DNA from: SOJA01 sp964598485
GTDB lineage: Archaea; Thermoproteota; Bathyarchaeia; Bathyarchaeales; Bathycorpusculaceae
Direction of reading: 5' to 3'
Assembly: GCA_964598485.1 (NCBI GenBank)
Contig: CAZRCD010000003.1
Location: forward strand, 186,001-250,000
Length of the DNA stretch: 64,000 nt
The notes below the pieces were generated by a model, which was not told the DNA's origin, made no database searches, and saw nothing but the letters and a program-made list of their open reading frames with translations. Position 1 is the stretch's first letter; each line of letters starts with the position of its first letter. Below, in pieces: positions 1-9,031 of this stretch. A program made the translations under genes and the position numbers.

Positions 1-1
1 A

Positions 2-1108
2 GATGGAGACACCATTCCATCCTCATGGTTCCAGGCATTCGAAGAGTTATTAAACTCTCAAGTTAAGCCCTTCACTGCAATGGTGATTGGCGCTGTTGAT
101 TCTGGAAAGACAAGCTTCTGTACGTTCCTGATTAACAAATTGCTTAATGAAGGACAGAAAGTAGCAATTCTAGATGGAGATTTAGGTCAGTCGGATATTG
201 GCCCGCCTTGCAGTGTTTCTTATGCTTTTGTAACTAAACCATTAACGGACTTGTTTGCCTTACGTGCAAAAAATGCTTTTTTTGTTGGTTTCACCTCGCC
301 AAGCAGAGCCATTAACAAGGTGGTAGAAGGCCTAGCCTCATCAAAACAGAAGATTTTAAGCAATAATCCAGATTTTGTCATTGTAAATACTGACGGTTGG
401 GTTGAAGGAGAAGACGCCGTTAAGTACAAGCTTCAACTCGCCGAGAAGCTCAACCCCAACATCATTTTATGTATGCAACAAAAAGATGAATTGGCATCTC
501 TTTTAGAAGCCCTTCAAAAGTTCAGAAAAGTAAGTGTATATTCACCCTCAGCCATAAGGCAAAGGAGTACAGAAAAACGCAGAAGTTTGCGGGAGCTTGG
601 ATATGTGAAATATTTGAGAAACGCCAAGGTTAAGACTATTCCTCTAAGTTGGTTGAAAATCGAAGAAGATGAGTTAATTGGCCTAGGGAGGAACTATGGA
701 AACACGGCACAGGCAGGAAAAATCTATGGTCTTCTGGGAATGAAACCGTTGCATCTTGCAGAATTGTGCGACAAAATTTGCATAGTTATTGGCAAAAGAC
801 GTTGGATAGATTCGGAAAACATCAAGAATGTGGAAGAAATCACAAAGAAGAAGGTTGTAGTGGTTCACACGGGTGAGGAAAAGGGCTTGCTTATGGCTTT
901 ATACGATGATGAACGGAATTTCCTCGGAATAGGTTCTCTGCGAGAAATTGATTACAGAAGGAACGTCATGAAAATCTATACACCTGTCTCCGAAAAAATT
1001 TCGATAGTCACTGTAGGAAGAGTTAAACTGGATGAGAACTTGAAGGAAACTCCGATTTTCGCAGAAGAAAACCAATCAGACTTTGAAACGTTTGAAAACC
1101 TCTTTTGA
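2..1108 (+). CDS. Clp1/Grc3-family polynucleotide 5'-hydroxyl kinase, 5' end outside window
   Basis: Related to kinases that phosphorylate 5'-OH ends of RNA with NTP (Clp1, Grc3/NOL9), involved in RNA end processing. The frame is open from base 2 to the first visible ATG at base 80, and the Walker A loop GAVDSGKTS begins only four residues after that ATG, so the true start lies before the window. LDGDLGQSDIGPP about 25 residues later is the conserved GDxGQ segment of the family, and VIVNTDGWV is its Walker B-side NTDGW signature. The rest, from about residue 210, is beta-rich as in Clp1. It ends at TGA and is convergent with nth. Family assignment is firm; the in vivo RNA substrate is not visible. 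Confidence 0.9.
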   Translation, partial: DGDTIPSSWFQAFEELLNSQVKPFTAMVIGAVDSGKTSFCTFLINKLLNEGQKVAILDGDLGQSDIGPPCSVSYAFVTKPLTDLFALRAKNAFFVGFTSPSRAINKVVEGLASSKQKILSNNPDFVIVNTDGWVEGEDAVKYKLQLAEKLNPNIILCMQQKDELASLLEALQKFRKVSVYSPSAIRQRSTEKRRSLRELGYVKYLRNAKVKTIPLSWLKIEEDELIGLGRNYGNTAQAGKIYGLLGMKPLHLAELCDKICIVIGKRRWIDSENIKNVEEITKKKVVVVHTGEEKGLLMALYDDERNFLGIGSLREIDYRRNVMKIYTPVSEKISIVTVGRVKLDENLKETPIFAEENQSDFETFENLF

Positions 1109-1186
1109 GGAATCCATCTTGGAAAACATACTCTGACCTAATGAGAGAATCGCTGTAGATTTTCTATGCTCCAGTCATTTATTATC

Positions 1187-1843
1187 CTAAACATGCCTTG
1201 ATCGACAAAGCACGTTCACTGGGCATTGTTTACATGAGGGATTTCTAGCCTTGCAATATGTTCTACCTAGCGAAATCAGTAAAATATGAATCGATAAGTA
1301 GTCTTTTGGATCATAGAGTTTCTGAAGTGATTTGCGAACGGCTTCATAACCTCCGTTCTTTGGCGCTAGACCTAACCGTTTTGATACACGATTAACATGA
1401 GTGTCAACAGGGATTGTTGGTTTTTCTGCACAGAAGAGTAAAACAACGTCGGCTGTTTTTGGTCCAACCCCTGGAAGTTGCAGAAGGGCTTTTCTTGCTT
1501 CTTCGAAGGACAGTGACAGTACTTGTGTTAAGTCTCCCTGAAAGTTTTTTATGATGATTCTTGAAACTTGTTTTATTGTTTTGGCTTTGTTTCTGTACAA
1601 GCCAGCCACTTTCAAGCATTCTTCAATTTTGCTTTTTTCAGCGTTCGCTAATGCTTCGGGTGTTATTTGGAATTGATTCGAAAGGTTTTCGAAGGCTTTG
1701 GCTGTGTTTTTGTCTGCGGTGTTTTGTGAAATTATCGTTACGATTAATGTTTTGAAGGGGTCTCTATCGGAGGTTGTCCATTTTGGCGAAGCGAAAGTTT
1801 TTTGGAGTGTTCGGAGAATCTTTTCTGCTCGATTTTTCGACAT
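1187..1843 (-). CDS. nth: Endonuclease III, DNA glycosylase/AP lyase
   Basis: Base-excision repair enzyme removing oxidised pyrimidines and cleaving abasic sites. The 218-residue protein has the helix-hairpin-helix LPGVGPKTADVVL with the catalytic lysine, the VDTHVNR segment with the catalytic aspartate, and a C-terminal [4Fe-4S] loop spaced C-x6-C-x2-C-x5-C (CKARNPSCKQCPVNVLC). Length matches the family. It stands alone, convergent with the RNA kinase gene and divergent from the PAC4-like gene. The extra basic N-terminal stretch is normal for archaeal members. Confidence 0.95.
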   Translation of the reverse strand: MSKNRAEKILRTLQKTFASPKWTTSDRDPFKTLIVTIISQNTADKNTAKAFENLSNQFQITPEALANAEKSKIEECLKVAGLYRNKAKTIKQVSRIIIKNFQGDLTQVLSLSFEEARKALLQLPGVGPKTADVVLLFCAEKPTIPVDTHVNRVSKRLGLAPKNGGYEAVRKSLQKLYDPKDYLSIHILLISLGRTYCKARNPSCKQCPVNVLCRSRHV

Positions 1844-1912
1844 TTATTGTAGCACCCTTGAAAACAATAAATAGTGAGTGCATGAAGCTAATAAATAAGG
1901 TGAGGATTCGTT

Positions 1913-2284
1913 ATGGAACGTGCTACAGTTGTTAAAGATGAAATAGTTGAGCAGAATGTGCATTTTCTGGCGGTGTATTTGGAAACGAAAAATTCATGTT
2001 TTGTTCTTTTAAGTGAAAACGAAGATAAGCTTGGAACACTGGCAATAGCTGTGCCCAAACCTCAAGATTTGCTTGGACCACCTTCCTCATCCGTTCTTTT
2101 AGGCGATAGGAACATCATTTCAGCCCGCATGTTTGCTGAGCATTTGGCTTCCAGAAAGAAAAAGATAGCGTTGGTCTCCGTGTATTTGAAAACCATTGAT
2201 GAGATGCAGGGTCAATCAATTTTCCTGAAGTTGCTTGAAAAAGTTGTCGGCACCCAGCCAGAGAAAGAGGGAGCCACGGCATGA
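1913..2284 (+). CDS. Proteasome assembly chaperone 4 (PAC4)-like protein
   Basis: A 123-residue protein whose central part resembles human PSMG4/PAC4: the segment LAIAVPKPQD, then VLLGDRNIISARMFAEHLA, then IALVSVYLKTID follow the same order as LAVAM, SLLGD, LAQRLARKT and VFVSYNLQNTD in PAC4 (remembered, not aligned by program). PAC4 relatives help assemble the 20S proteasome alpha ring; an archaeal proteasome role is inference. The start is the ATG at 1913 after GGTGAGG. Its stop overlaps the ATG of the broken ubiD gene (ATGA), so the two were once translated together. Confidence 0.65.
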   Translation: MERATVVKDEIVEQNVHFLAVYLETKNSCFVLLSENEDKLGTLAIAVPKPQDLLGPPSSSVLLGDRNIISARMFAEHLASRKKKIALVSVYLKTIDEMQGQSIFLKLLEKVVGTQPEKEGATA

Positions 2285-2681
2285 GCCTAAGAAGTTACCT
2301 CAAACAAATGGAAAAGAAAGGGGAAATTTTACACGTAAAAGATAGCCTCCACCCGTTTCGAAGTTCCATTCATCATGAAGAAATGCGACAATAAAGGACT
2401 GATTCTTTTATTTGAAGAAACAAATTATAGGACGAAAGTCGTTGCCACCGTTTGCGCAACTCGAAAAAGAATCTGTGAAGCACAACATAAACCAGAATGA
2501 ACTTTACAGTAGGTTGGTTGAAGCTTGGCGTTCGCCACAAAAAACGAGGTTTCTTGAAGATGGTGTAGTGAAGGAAATTACAGAAAAGCCCGACTTGTCT
2601 AAAATTCCCATTCTAACACATTTTGAGAAGGATGCTGGACCGCACATTACGTCGGTAGTCATTCATGCAAAAAACGTTGAC
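2281..2681 (+). pseudogene. UbiD-family decarboxylase, broken N-terminal remnant
   Basis: Remnant of a UbiD-type prenylated-FMN decarboxylase (intact members are about 420-490 residues). Three frames each carry a piece in the right order: the ATG at 2281 opens MSLRSYLKQMEKKGEIL; near 2356 the frame slips and continues as FEVPFIMKKCDNKG, LILLFE, TNYRTKVVATVC; near 2485 it slips again into ELYSRLVEAWRSPQK and DAGPHITSVVIHAKNVD. Similarity then ends at about 2681 and the FMN- and catalytic-residue region is missing. Two frameshifts plus a large deletion argue for true decay rather than a sequencing slip. Confidence 0.75.
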
Positions 2682-2806
2682 GCTACTCGCCCGTTATCGA
2701 AGCCTAAGGAAAAGTTTGAACGTGAAAAAATTCATGTGAGCAAGCATGTTGAAGGTTGGTTCGTAAGCTGCTGGGTCAGTGAACGTCAAAATTTTTTGCA
2801 CACCAA

Positions 2807-2816
2807 TTTATATATT
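2807..2816 (+). promoter_or_regulatory. TATA-like element before the CBS-domain gene
   Basis: TTTATATATT lies about 26 bases before the in-frame GTG at 2838, the usual archaeal TATA-to-start distance. It suggests a leaderless message beginning at or near that GTG, which separates the CBS gene from the ubiD remnant in the same open frame. Confidence 0.5.
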
Positions 2817-2837
2817 GGACTCGGAAAAATAAAGTCG

Positions 2838-3332
2838 GTGAATTTGTTGTCTGGTGAGAAGAAGGAAACTCCCTTGTCTTTGAGGGTTGAGGACGTAATG
2901 GTGAAGGAAGTAATAACCATAGATGAGAAAGCAACAGTTAAAGAAGCAGCAGAAGTGATGAACAAGTTTGAGATAGGATGTTTAATCGCTGTCAGGGACG
3001 GGAAGGCTATGGGTATAATAACCGAGAGGGATTTGCTGAAGAGGGTTGTTGCAGATTCTAAGGATGCGACTAAGACTGGCGTGAAGGATGTTATGAGCAG
3101 CCCGTTGGTTGTTGTTGAGCCTAACATGGATTTGGAAGAGGCGGTTAAATTGATGTTTCAGATGAAGATTAAGAAGTTGCCCGTGGTTGATGGAAAACGT
3201 CTAGTCGGGTTAATCTCCTTAACGGACATAGCTCGTTTTCAACCTCAGGTGATAAAGATACTGAAACAGCTTGCCATCAAACAGGCTGCACCGAAAAGCA
3301 TGAAAAAAGTCATAGATTATTATGTTGTCTGA
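2838..3332 (+). CDS. CBS-domain pair protein
   Basis: Two tandem CBS motifs make up almost the whole product (164 residues from GTG 2838). The first runs from VEDVMVKEVITIDEKATVKE through GIITERDLLKRVV, the second from VKDVMSSPLVVVEPNMDLEE through LVGLISLTDIARF. CBS pairs bind adenosine nucleotides and usually sense energy state or regulate a partner. The open frame actually runs back to 2412, but its first 90 codons are UbiD-like and the next 50 look non-coding; the TATA element at 2807 supports the GTG start. ATG at 2899 is a shorter alternative. Confidence 0.7.
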   Translation: MNLLSGEKKETPLSLRVEDVMVKEVITIDEKATVKEAAEVMNKFEIGCLIAVRDGKAMGIITERDLLKRVVADSKDATKTGVKDVMSSPLVVVEPNMDLEEAVKLMFQMKIKKLPVVDGKRLVGLISLTDIARFQPQVIKILKQLAIKQAAPKSMKKVIDYYVV

Positions 3333-3374
3333 CAACCCCAGCGGGTAGTTTTCTCTCGTTTTTAATTCAAAGAA

Positions 3375-3382
3375 GTTTAAAT
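3375..3382 (+). promoter_or_regulatory. TATA-like element for sua5
   Basis: GTTTAAAT sits about 36 bases before the ATG at 3415, leaving a short leader of about ten bases. It is the only good TATA candidate in the gap after the CBS gene. Confidence 0.45.
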
Positions 3383-3414
3383 GTGTGGAATAGATTCTAA
3401 AAGCTAGGTAAACG

Positions 3415-4482
3415 ATGAAGAAAACGTTAGTGTTGAAAGTTGATTCGCAAAAGCCACAGATGGAAAAGATTTGTGTAGCAGCTGACTTTATCAAAAAAGG
3501 AGGTTTGGTTGCTTTTCCGACAGAAACGGTTTATGGCTTGGGTGCTGACGCTTTGAATTCGGAAGCGGTTAGGGCTCTTTTTGAGGCGAAAAAGCGTCCT
3601 CTTGATAATCCGCCAATAGTGCACGTAGGAGATGTGAAAGACGTTTATAGATTAGCCAGAGAAGTTCCTTTGGAAGCTGAGAAACTTATGAAAAGTTTTT
3701 GGCCTGGTCCGTTAACGTTGATTTTTAAGCGTTCGAAAATTGTGTCGAACGTGACTGTGGCTGGTTTGGATACTGTTGCTGTTAGGATGCCTAGGCATAG
3801 TGTTGCTTTGGCTTTGATTAGGGAAAGTGGTTGTTGCATTTCTGCTCCTAGTGCGAATCTTGCTGGGAAGCCTAGCCCAACCATGGCGAAACATGTTTTG
3901 GATGATTTGGATGGGAGGATAGATGCTGTTTTGGATGCTGGACCGACGAATATTGGGGTGGAGTCCACTGTTTTGGATATGACTGTTGACCCGCCTCAGA
4001 TTCTTCGTCCAGGGGGGACGCCGTATGAGGTGTTGAAGAGAATGCTTACGAGGGTGGAGCTTCATCCTGTTGCGGTTGCTGAGATGGAGTTGTCTGTTGA
4101 GAAAGCGCGTTCTCCTGGGATGAAGCATAGGCATTATGCTCCTGATGCGGATGTGATTGTAGTTGAGGGAGAATTGTCATCCGTTGTCGCTAAGGTGAAA
4201 CAGTTGGTTGAGTTTTACATGGGCAAAGGCACTAAGGTTGGTGTTCTTGCTACTGATGAGACTGCAGGCTATTATAGGGCTGATGTTGTAAAATCTCTGG
4301 GAAGCAGAAGTGACTTGAGGGTTATTGCGAAGAATTTATTTAGATTTTTGAGGGAGTTTGATTTGGAAGGTGTCGATGTTATAATTGCTGAGGGCATACC
4401 CACTCAAGGGCTTGGCTTGGCTGTTATGAATAGGTTACGTAAGGCTTCTGGATACAAGATTGTTAAGGCAAGCAGTCGTTAG
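3415..4482 (+). CDS. sua5: L-threonylcarbamoyladenylate synthase, Sua5 type
   Basis: Makes threonylcarbamoyl-AMP from threonine, bicarbonate and ATP, the first step of the universal t6A37 modification of ANN-decoding tRNAs. The N-terminal YrdC domain (about residues 20-205) carries AFPTETVYGLG and the ligand loop APSANLAGKPSPT; the linker SPGMKHRHYAP and the Rossmann-like C-terminal Sua5 domain follow, giving the usual length of about 350. The window also encodes Cgi121 of the KEOPS complex, which acts in the second t6A step. ATG at 3415 follows AGGTAAACG. No neighbour suggests an operon. Confidence 0.95.
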   Translation: MKKTLVLKVDSQKPQMEKICVAADFIKKGGLVAFPTETVYGLGADALNSEAVRALFEAKKRPLDNPPIVHVGDVKDVYRLAREVPLEAEKLMKSFWPGPLTLIFKRSKIVSNVTVAGLDTVAVRMPRHSVALALIRESGCCISAPSANLAGKPSPTMAKHVLDDLDGRIDAVLDAGPTNIGVESTVLDMTVDPPQILRPGGTPYEVLKRMLTRVELHPVAVAEMELSVEKARSPGMKHRHYAPDADVIVVEGELSSVVAKVKQLVEFYMGKGTKVGVLATDETAGYYRADVVKSLGSRSDLRVIAKNLFRFLREFDLEGVDVIIAEGIPTQGLGLAVMNRLRKASGYKIVKASSR

Positions 4483-4487
4483 AATCC

Positions 4488-4964
4488 TTATACATTTGTT
4501 GACGCTATTTTTGGGCGGATAAATTTGGCGCATTTGGGACATTTTCGTCTGGAGAGTGTTCGCACGCGAGGATAGCCCATGGATTTTAGATGTGTTTTAG
4601 ACATAGATTCACGCCATTGGTGTTTACAGTAGGGGCATTCAAACATCACTGCTGCTTCTTCAGTCACGCTGACTTTTTCTCTTCTGGCTATCAAGATTGC
4701 AGAGCCAATAATGACAAACGCGATGCCGAAAACGGTGTAGTGTATGGGTTTTAATCCGATTCCTAAAGTTAGGTCCGTGTATTCTGTCCAAAGACTGGCT
4801 TTCAAAGCTGACAGTACATTTGAGGATGCGAATACTTCTTCAGCCCACAATTTCCAAACTGTGATGAGTAACATTATTATTCCTATGATGCAGAGTAATA
4901 AACCCAAGGCATGACCTGTTTTTTTCTTTATGATGGTCATTGTCATGTAACATACACCAAGCAT
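4488..4964 (-). CDS. Membrane protein with C-terminal zinc ribbon, function unknown
   Basis: A 158-residue protein I cannot assign to a named family. Two hydrophobic helices are visible, ALGLLLCIIGIIMLLITVW near residue 20 and YTVFGIAFVIIGSAILIA near residue 75, followed by a cytosolic-looking tail with two CxxC knuckles, CPYCKHQW and CPKCAKF, 32 residues apart, typical of a zinc ribbon. It is convergent with sua5, with only five bases between the stops. A TATA-like AAATTAAATAAA stretch near 4984-5000 on the minus strand would place transcription at or near the ATG at 4964. An ATG seven codons in is an alternative. Confidence 0.65.
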   Translation of the reverse strand: MLGVCYMTMTIIKKKTGHALGLLLCIIGIIMLLITVWKLWAEEVFASSNVLSALKASLWTEYTDLTLGIGLKPIHYTVFGIAFVIIGSAILIARREKVSVTEEAAVMFECPYCKHQWRESMSKTHLKSMGYPRVRTLSRRKCPKCAKFIRPKIASTNV

Positions 4965-4996
4965 TCATCAGTTAGAGAATTTTGTTTATTTAATTT

Positions 4997-5209
4997 GTGC
5001 ATTCTCAAAGTGAGGATTTGCCTATCGTATTGAAGAGTATAGACCCCCTTATGTATAGAGCACAATGGGGAAAACGTGTTTTGTTGTTGGTAAGGTTTGG
5101 GTTGTTCGATTGTGAGTTGTGGTATAAGTCGTTAAGGTGTATCGGCGCGTCATTCTTGTTCTGGCTTGTCATAGTTTTAATAGTTGGTTTGGTGATTAGT
5201 AGAAGTTAA
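4997..5209 (+). CDS. Doubtful small membrane protein
   Basis: GTG-initiated 70-codon frame ending in one hydrophobic helix (FLFWLVIVLIVGLVISRS). No family resemblance, and no clear ribosome site. The TATA-like stretch at about 4985 would start transcription after this GTG, so the frame may be leader sequence of the next gene. Kept only because the helix is well formed and the stop lies 15 bases before the next gene. Confidence 0.25.
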   Translation: MHSQSEDLPIVLKSIDPLMYRAQWGKRVLLLVRFGLFDCELWYKSLRCIGASFLFWLVIVLIVGLVISRS

Positions 5210-5224
5210 TGAAGGTTTAGAAAG

Positions 5225-5434
5225 ATGGCTGAGCAGAAGGATTGTCCAAACATTCAAATAAATCTGCAGGATTGCCCGTGTACTTATGTTAGTTGTGACT
5301 TGCGTGGGAAATGTTGCGAATGCATTCGCTCTCATAGGAAAAGAGGCGAACTGCCGGGATGCCTGTTCCCGCCAGAAGTGGAAAAAACATATGACAGAAC
5401 AAACAAAAAATTTGTGGAAACTTACACCAAGTGA
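5225..5434 (+). CDS. Cysteine-rich DUF6485-like protein
   Basis: A 69-residue protein with eight cysteines concentrated in its first half: DCP, DCPCTYVSC, GKCCECI, then GCLFPPEVEKTYDRT. The pattern of C-x-C-x4-C, K-CCECI-x-HR and GELPGC followed by PPEVEKTYDRS/T matches what I remember of DUF6485, probably metal-binding and of unknown function. ATG at 5225 follows AGGTTTAGAAAG. It is convergent with the ASCH-domain gene. Confidence 0.65.
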   Translation: MAEQKDCPNIQINLQDCPCTYVSCDLRGKCCECIRSHRKRGELPGCLFPPEVEKTYDRTNKKFVETYTK

Positions 5435-5514
5435 GTCCCCTATTTTTCAGCTGAAGGGTGGTAAGAACTGGAAAAAGAATCTTATAAGTACTGTTTGCTT
5501 GGTATTCGGACAAA

Positions 5515-5832
5515 TTAAACAATATCTTCAAGTTCGAAAGCCATAAACTCATCTGCGTCTGGATAGAGCTTTCTAGCTGCTTTAACGGCTTCAAACACGG
5601 TCGAGGCTTCAGGAAATATTCGCTTATAATCTACCTTAAGAAATATTCTAGCAAGTGTCCCTCTATGAATCTTTGTGATTTTCTTTCTGAAAATACCTCT
5701 TCCACACTGAATAGTAGCTACGTCTCCGGCCTTGCTGTTTTTCCATTGATGCTTAACCGCTCTCAATTCCACATCTCTTTTGCCAAATCTGTACAGGTCG
5801 AAGGCTTCACTCTTCACCATAAATAAAGGCAT
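5515..5832 (-). CDS. ASCH-domain protein, probably RNA-binding
   Basis: From the ATG at 5832 the product is 105 residues and is nearly all ASCH domain: YRFGKRDVELRAVKHQW, GDVATIQCGRG, an isoleucine-rich strand, DYKRIFPEASTVFEAVKAA and FMAFELEDIV at the end. ASCH proteins have a PUA-like fold and are thought to bind RNA; no specific role is known here. The open frame reaches back to 5958, but the residues before 5832 look non-coding and a TATA-like AATAATAAAAAC on the minus strand at about 5846-5858 fits a leaderless start at 5832. Confidence 0.75.
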   Translation of the reverse strand: MPLFMVKSEAFDLYRFGKRDVELRAVKHQWKNSKAGDVATIQCGRGIFRKKITKIHRGTLARIFLKVDYKRIFPEASTVFEAVKAARKLYPDADEFMAFELEDIV

Positions 5833-5995
5833 AACACCACAGTTTTTATTATTACATCCATTCTTTGAAAGTTTTGCGTATGCATAAAATATCTTAGAGA
5901 TTATGAGTATGTAGGATTCAATCGAAGATTTTCCACAAATCATAATCAAAGCACGCAAAAACTACAACATATGCTGCCTACACTTAATGAAAACG

Positions 5996-7654
5996 CTACC
6001 GTAACATCGGCATTTTTATTTTTTTTTCTTTTGCTATTTTTTGTGCTTTTTCATATCCTGCATCTGCGTGTCTCACTATTGCCGTCCCCGGATCTGTTGT
6101 TAACACAGTTACTAAGCGTTTTTCCGCTTCTTTTGTGCCATCAGCCACCAAACACATGCCAGCATGAATACTATAGCCTATACCCACGCCTCCGCCGTGA
6201 TGAACAGAAACCCAAGTAGCCCCACCAACAGCATTCAACAAAGCATTAAGAATAGGCCAATCCGCAATTGCGTCGCTTCCATCTTTCATGCCCTCAGTTT
6301 CGCGGTTAGGAGAAGCAACACTCCCACCATCCAAATGATCACGCCCAATCCAAACAGGCCCACTAAGCCTCCCATCCGCAACCATATCATTAATCAACTT
6401 ACCAAAACGCGCCCTCTCGCCGAAGCCAAGCCAACAAACCCTTGCCGGCAAACCCTGAAACTTCACCTGTTCCTTGGCTTTCCGTATCCAACGGCACAAC
6501 CCCTTATCATAAGCAAACTCTTTCAAGATAACATCGTCAAGCGTGTAAATGTCCTCTCGACTACCGACAAGCGAAGCCCAACGGAAAGGCCCACGACCTT
6601 CGAAAAACATGGGTCTAATATAACGGGGAACAAACCCTGGATAGGCAAAAGCTTCTTTGAATCCAGCATCATAGGCTTGTTGACGGAGGTTGTTGCCGTA
6701 CTCAAAGGTTATGGCGCCTTTCCTCATCATTCCGACCATGGCTTCCACGTGAACACGCATGCTATCGCTCGCACGACGAATATACTCTTTCGGATCATTC
6801 TTTCTAAGCTCGTCTGCTTCTTCCTTTGACAAACCAGCGGGGTAATAACCATTCAACGGATCATGTGCAGCAGTTTGGTCAGTCAAAACGTCCGGAATCA
6901 CGTTTCGCCGTAAAAGTTCGGGATGCACCTCAGCAGCGTTACCTAACAAACCAACACTTTTGGGAACACCTTCCCGTTTAGCATTCAAAACCAACTTCAC
7001 AGCTTCATCAAAATCGTCGGTCCACATTTCTAAATATCCATGTTCTATGCGGCGTTCAATCATATGCCTGTCAATTTCAACAACCAAGGCAACACCGTCG
7101 TTCATCGTAACGGCCAAAGGCTGAGCACCGCCCATTTCGCCTAAACCAGCGGTTAAAACAAGCCTTCCCCGCAAACTTCCTCCGAAATGCTCTTTCGCAA
7201 CAGCAGCAAGCGTTTCATAAGTGCCCTGCAATATGCCCTGCGTGCCAATATACGCCCAAGAACCAGCAGTCATCTGTCCAAACATGATTAAGCCTTTTTG
7301 CTCTAACTCGTAAAAGTAATCCCAAGTAGCCCATTTCGGAACAAGCATACTGTTAACAATTAAGGCTCTTGGAGCCCACTCATGTGTCTTAAAAACAGCA
7401 ACAGGCTTGCCGCTCTGAATGAGCATGGTTTCGTCAGGCTCGAGCTCCGTTAAAGTCTCAACAATTCGCTCAAAACACTCCCAGCTCCGCGCAGCCCTTC
7501 CAGTCCCACCGTAAACAATAAGCTTTTCTGGGTCTTTAGCCACTTCAGGGTCAACAACGTTAAAAAGCATACGTAAAATGCCTTCAATCTGCCAGTTCTT
7601 ACAATGCAGCTCAGGACCAGTCAAGCATTTAACAGGCTTCTCAACCTTAAACAA
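5996..7654 (-). CDS. hutU: Urocanate hydratase
   Basis: Second step of histidine degradation: urocanate plus water to imidazolonepropionate, using tightly bound NAD+. At 552 residues it is full length. Family signatures include YGGTGRAARSWE, GQMTAGSWAYIGTQGI, GLGEMGGAQPLAVTMN, WLGFGERAR, and the glycine- and histidine-rich SVHHGGGVGIGYSIHAGM near the C-terminus. The start is a TTG at 7654; the frame stays open only 12 codons further back, to a TAA, with no better start. It follows hutI by about 50 bases on the same strand, so the two are probably cotranscribed. Confidence 0.95.
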   Translation of the reverse strand: MFKVEKPVKCLTGPELHCKNWQIEGILRMLFNVVDPEVAKDPEKLIVYGGTGRAARSWECFERIVETLTELEPDETMLIQSGKPVAVFKTHEWAPRALIVNSMLVPKWATWDYFYELEQKGLIMFGQMTAGSWAYIGTQGILQGTYETLAAVAKEHFGGSLRGRLVLTAGLGEMGGAQPLAVTMNDGVALVVEIDRHMIERRIEHGYLEMWTDDFDEAVKLVLNAKREGVPKSVGLLGNAAEVHPELLRRNVIPDVLTDQTAAHDPLNGYYPAGLSKEEADELRKNDPKEYIRRASDSMRVHVEAMVGMMRKGAITFEYGNNLRQQAYDAGFKEAFAYPGFVPRYIRPMFFEGRGPFRWASLVGSREDIYTLDDVILKEFAYDKGLCRWIRKAKEQVKFQGLPARVCWLGFGERARFGKLINDMVADGRLSGPVWIGRDHLDGGSVASPNRETEGMKDGSDAIADWPILNALLNAVGGATWVSVHHGGGVGIGYSIHAGMCLVADGTKEAEKRLVTVLTTDPGTAIVRHADAGYEKAQKIAKEKKIKMPMLR

Positions 7655-7703
7655 AGCAGTTTCACCACAAACCAGAATAGTGTAAATGCATTATAATTCT
7701 TTG

Positions 7704-9029
7704 CTAAAACAACTTAACAGTTTTGATTGTACTGGCTTCTTTGTCAACAACCAATCGTCCACTTTTTACAACATTGTCAACTAAATTCACGCCGAAGCGG
7801 TAACCAAGAAATTTGTGATTAGGCACATCCAAAACGATAGCATCAGCCTTTTTACCAACCTCTAAACTGCCAACCTCATCCGCCCTGCCTATGGCGTGAG
7901 CAGCATTAATTGTAGCTGCTGTTATGACTTCAGCAGGCGTCAACTTCATAAAATGACAAGCAAGAGCCATAACCAACTGTTGACTCTCAACCCAGCAGCT
8001 TGGATTAAAATCAGTTCCCAAAGCCACAGGAACATCAGAACCAATCATTTTTCTGGCATCCGCGTATCGCCCAGTCATCAAACTGAAGGCTGCTGCAGGA
8101 AGCAAAACAGCAATCACGCCTTTTTTAGCCATAGCCTTAATGCCCGCGTCAGAAGAGAAAAGTAAATGCTCAGCAGAAACAGCCCCTACACCAGCCGCCA
8201 GTTCAGCTCCACCTAACATACTCATTTCATCAGCATGAACCTTAAGTTTCAAGCCCTGATTCTTAGCAGCAACCAAAACACGTCTAGACTGCTCCAAACT
8301 AAAAATGCCTCTCTCACAGAAAACATCACAAAAACTGGCAAGCCCCTTCGCAGCCACCTGCGGAATCATGTCCCCAACAACCAAGTTGACGTATCCCTGC
8401 GGATTGTTTCTATATTCAGGCGGAACAGCATGGGCACCTAAAAAAGTTGGAACAACATCAACAGCGTGCAGTTGATTCAAACGCTTAATAACCCCTAAAA
8501 GTTTTAGCTCGTCCTTCACAGTCAAACCATAACCGCTTTTGGCTTCAACAGTCGTCGTACCATGCTCCAACATAACGTCCAAAGTTTTAAAACCACAATC
8601 CACAAGCCTATCAACACCAGCCCTACGGGTCTCCCTAACAGTCTTCAGAATCCCTCCACCAGCATCAAGAATCTCCATGTAAGAGGCACCTTCAACCCTC
8701 ATCTGAAACTCATCTTCACGTGACCCAGCAAAAACAAGATGAGTATGGGGATCAACCAAGCCAGGCATGACGATTTTTCCATTAGCGCTTATCACGTTTT
8801 CAGCTCTAAACTCCTGTCTGATGTCAGACGTTTTCCCAACAGCAACTATTCTGCCATCCTTAACTGCCAAACCGCCCTTACGTATTATCCCGAGACTTTG
8901 CATTTGCCGGCCAGTGAGCGCTCCTTCACTGCCACCTTTTAGGGTTATAAGCTCATTAGCATTGATGATAAGCAGATCTACCTTTTCCTTCTTAACCCGC
9001 CGTTTCCTTTTCTTTCCAGTAGCAACCAT
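7704..9029 (-). CDS. hutI: Imidazolonepropionase
   Basis: Amidohydrolase that opens imidazolonepropionate to N-formimino-L-glutamate, the third step of histidine degradation. It shows the metal-binding DPHTHLVFAGSREDEF near residue 95, VEAKSGYGLT, LGAHAVPPEY, VHADEM, SAEHLLF and the late metal/substrate motif ALGTDFNPSCW; 441 residues is slightly long because of a lysine-rich N-terminus (KKRKRRVKKEK). The start lies 3 bases after the stop of the metallo-hydrolase gene upstream, which makes an operon MBL-hutI-hutU likely. Confidence 0.95.
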   Translation of the reverse strand: MVATGKKRKRRVKKEKVDLLIINANELITLKGGSEGALTGRQMQSLGIIRKGGLAVKDGRIVAVGKTSDIRQEFRAENVISANGKIVMPGLVDPHTHLVFAGSREDEFQMRVEGASYMEILDAGGGILKTVRETRRAGVDRLVDCGFKTLDVMLEHGTTTVEAKSGYGLTVKDELKLLGVIKRLNQLHAVDVVPTFLGAHAVPPEYRNNPQGYVNLVVGDMIPQVAAKGLASFCDVFCERGIFSLEQSRRVLVAAKNQGLKLKVHADEMSMLGGAELAAGVGAVSAEHLLFSSDAGIKAMAKKGVIAVLLPAAAFSLMTGRYADARKMIGSDVPVALGTDFNPSCWVESQQLVMALACHFMKLTPAEVITAATINAAHAIGRADEVGSLEVGKKADAIVLDVPNHKFLGYRFGVNLVDNVVKSGRLVVDKEASTIKTVKLF

Positions 9030-9031
9030 GT

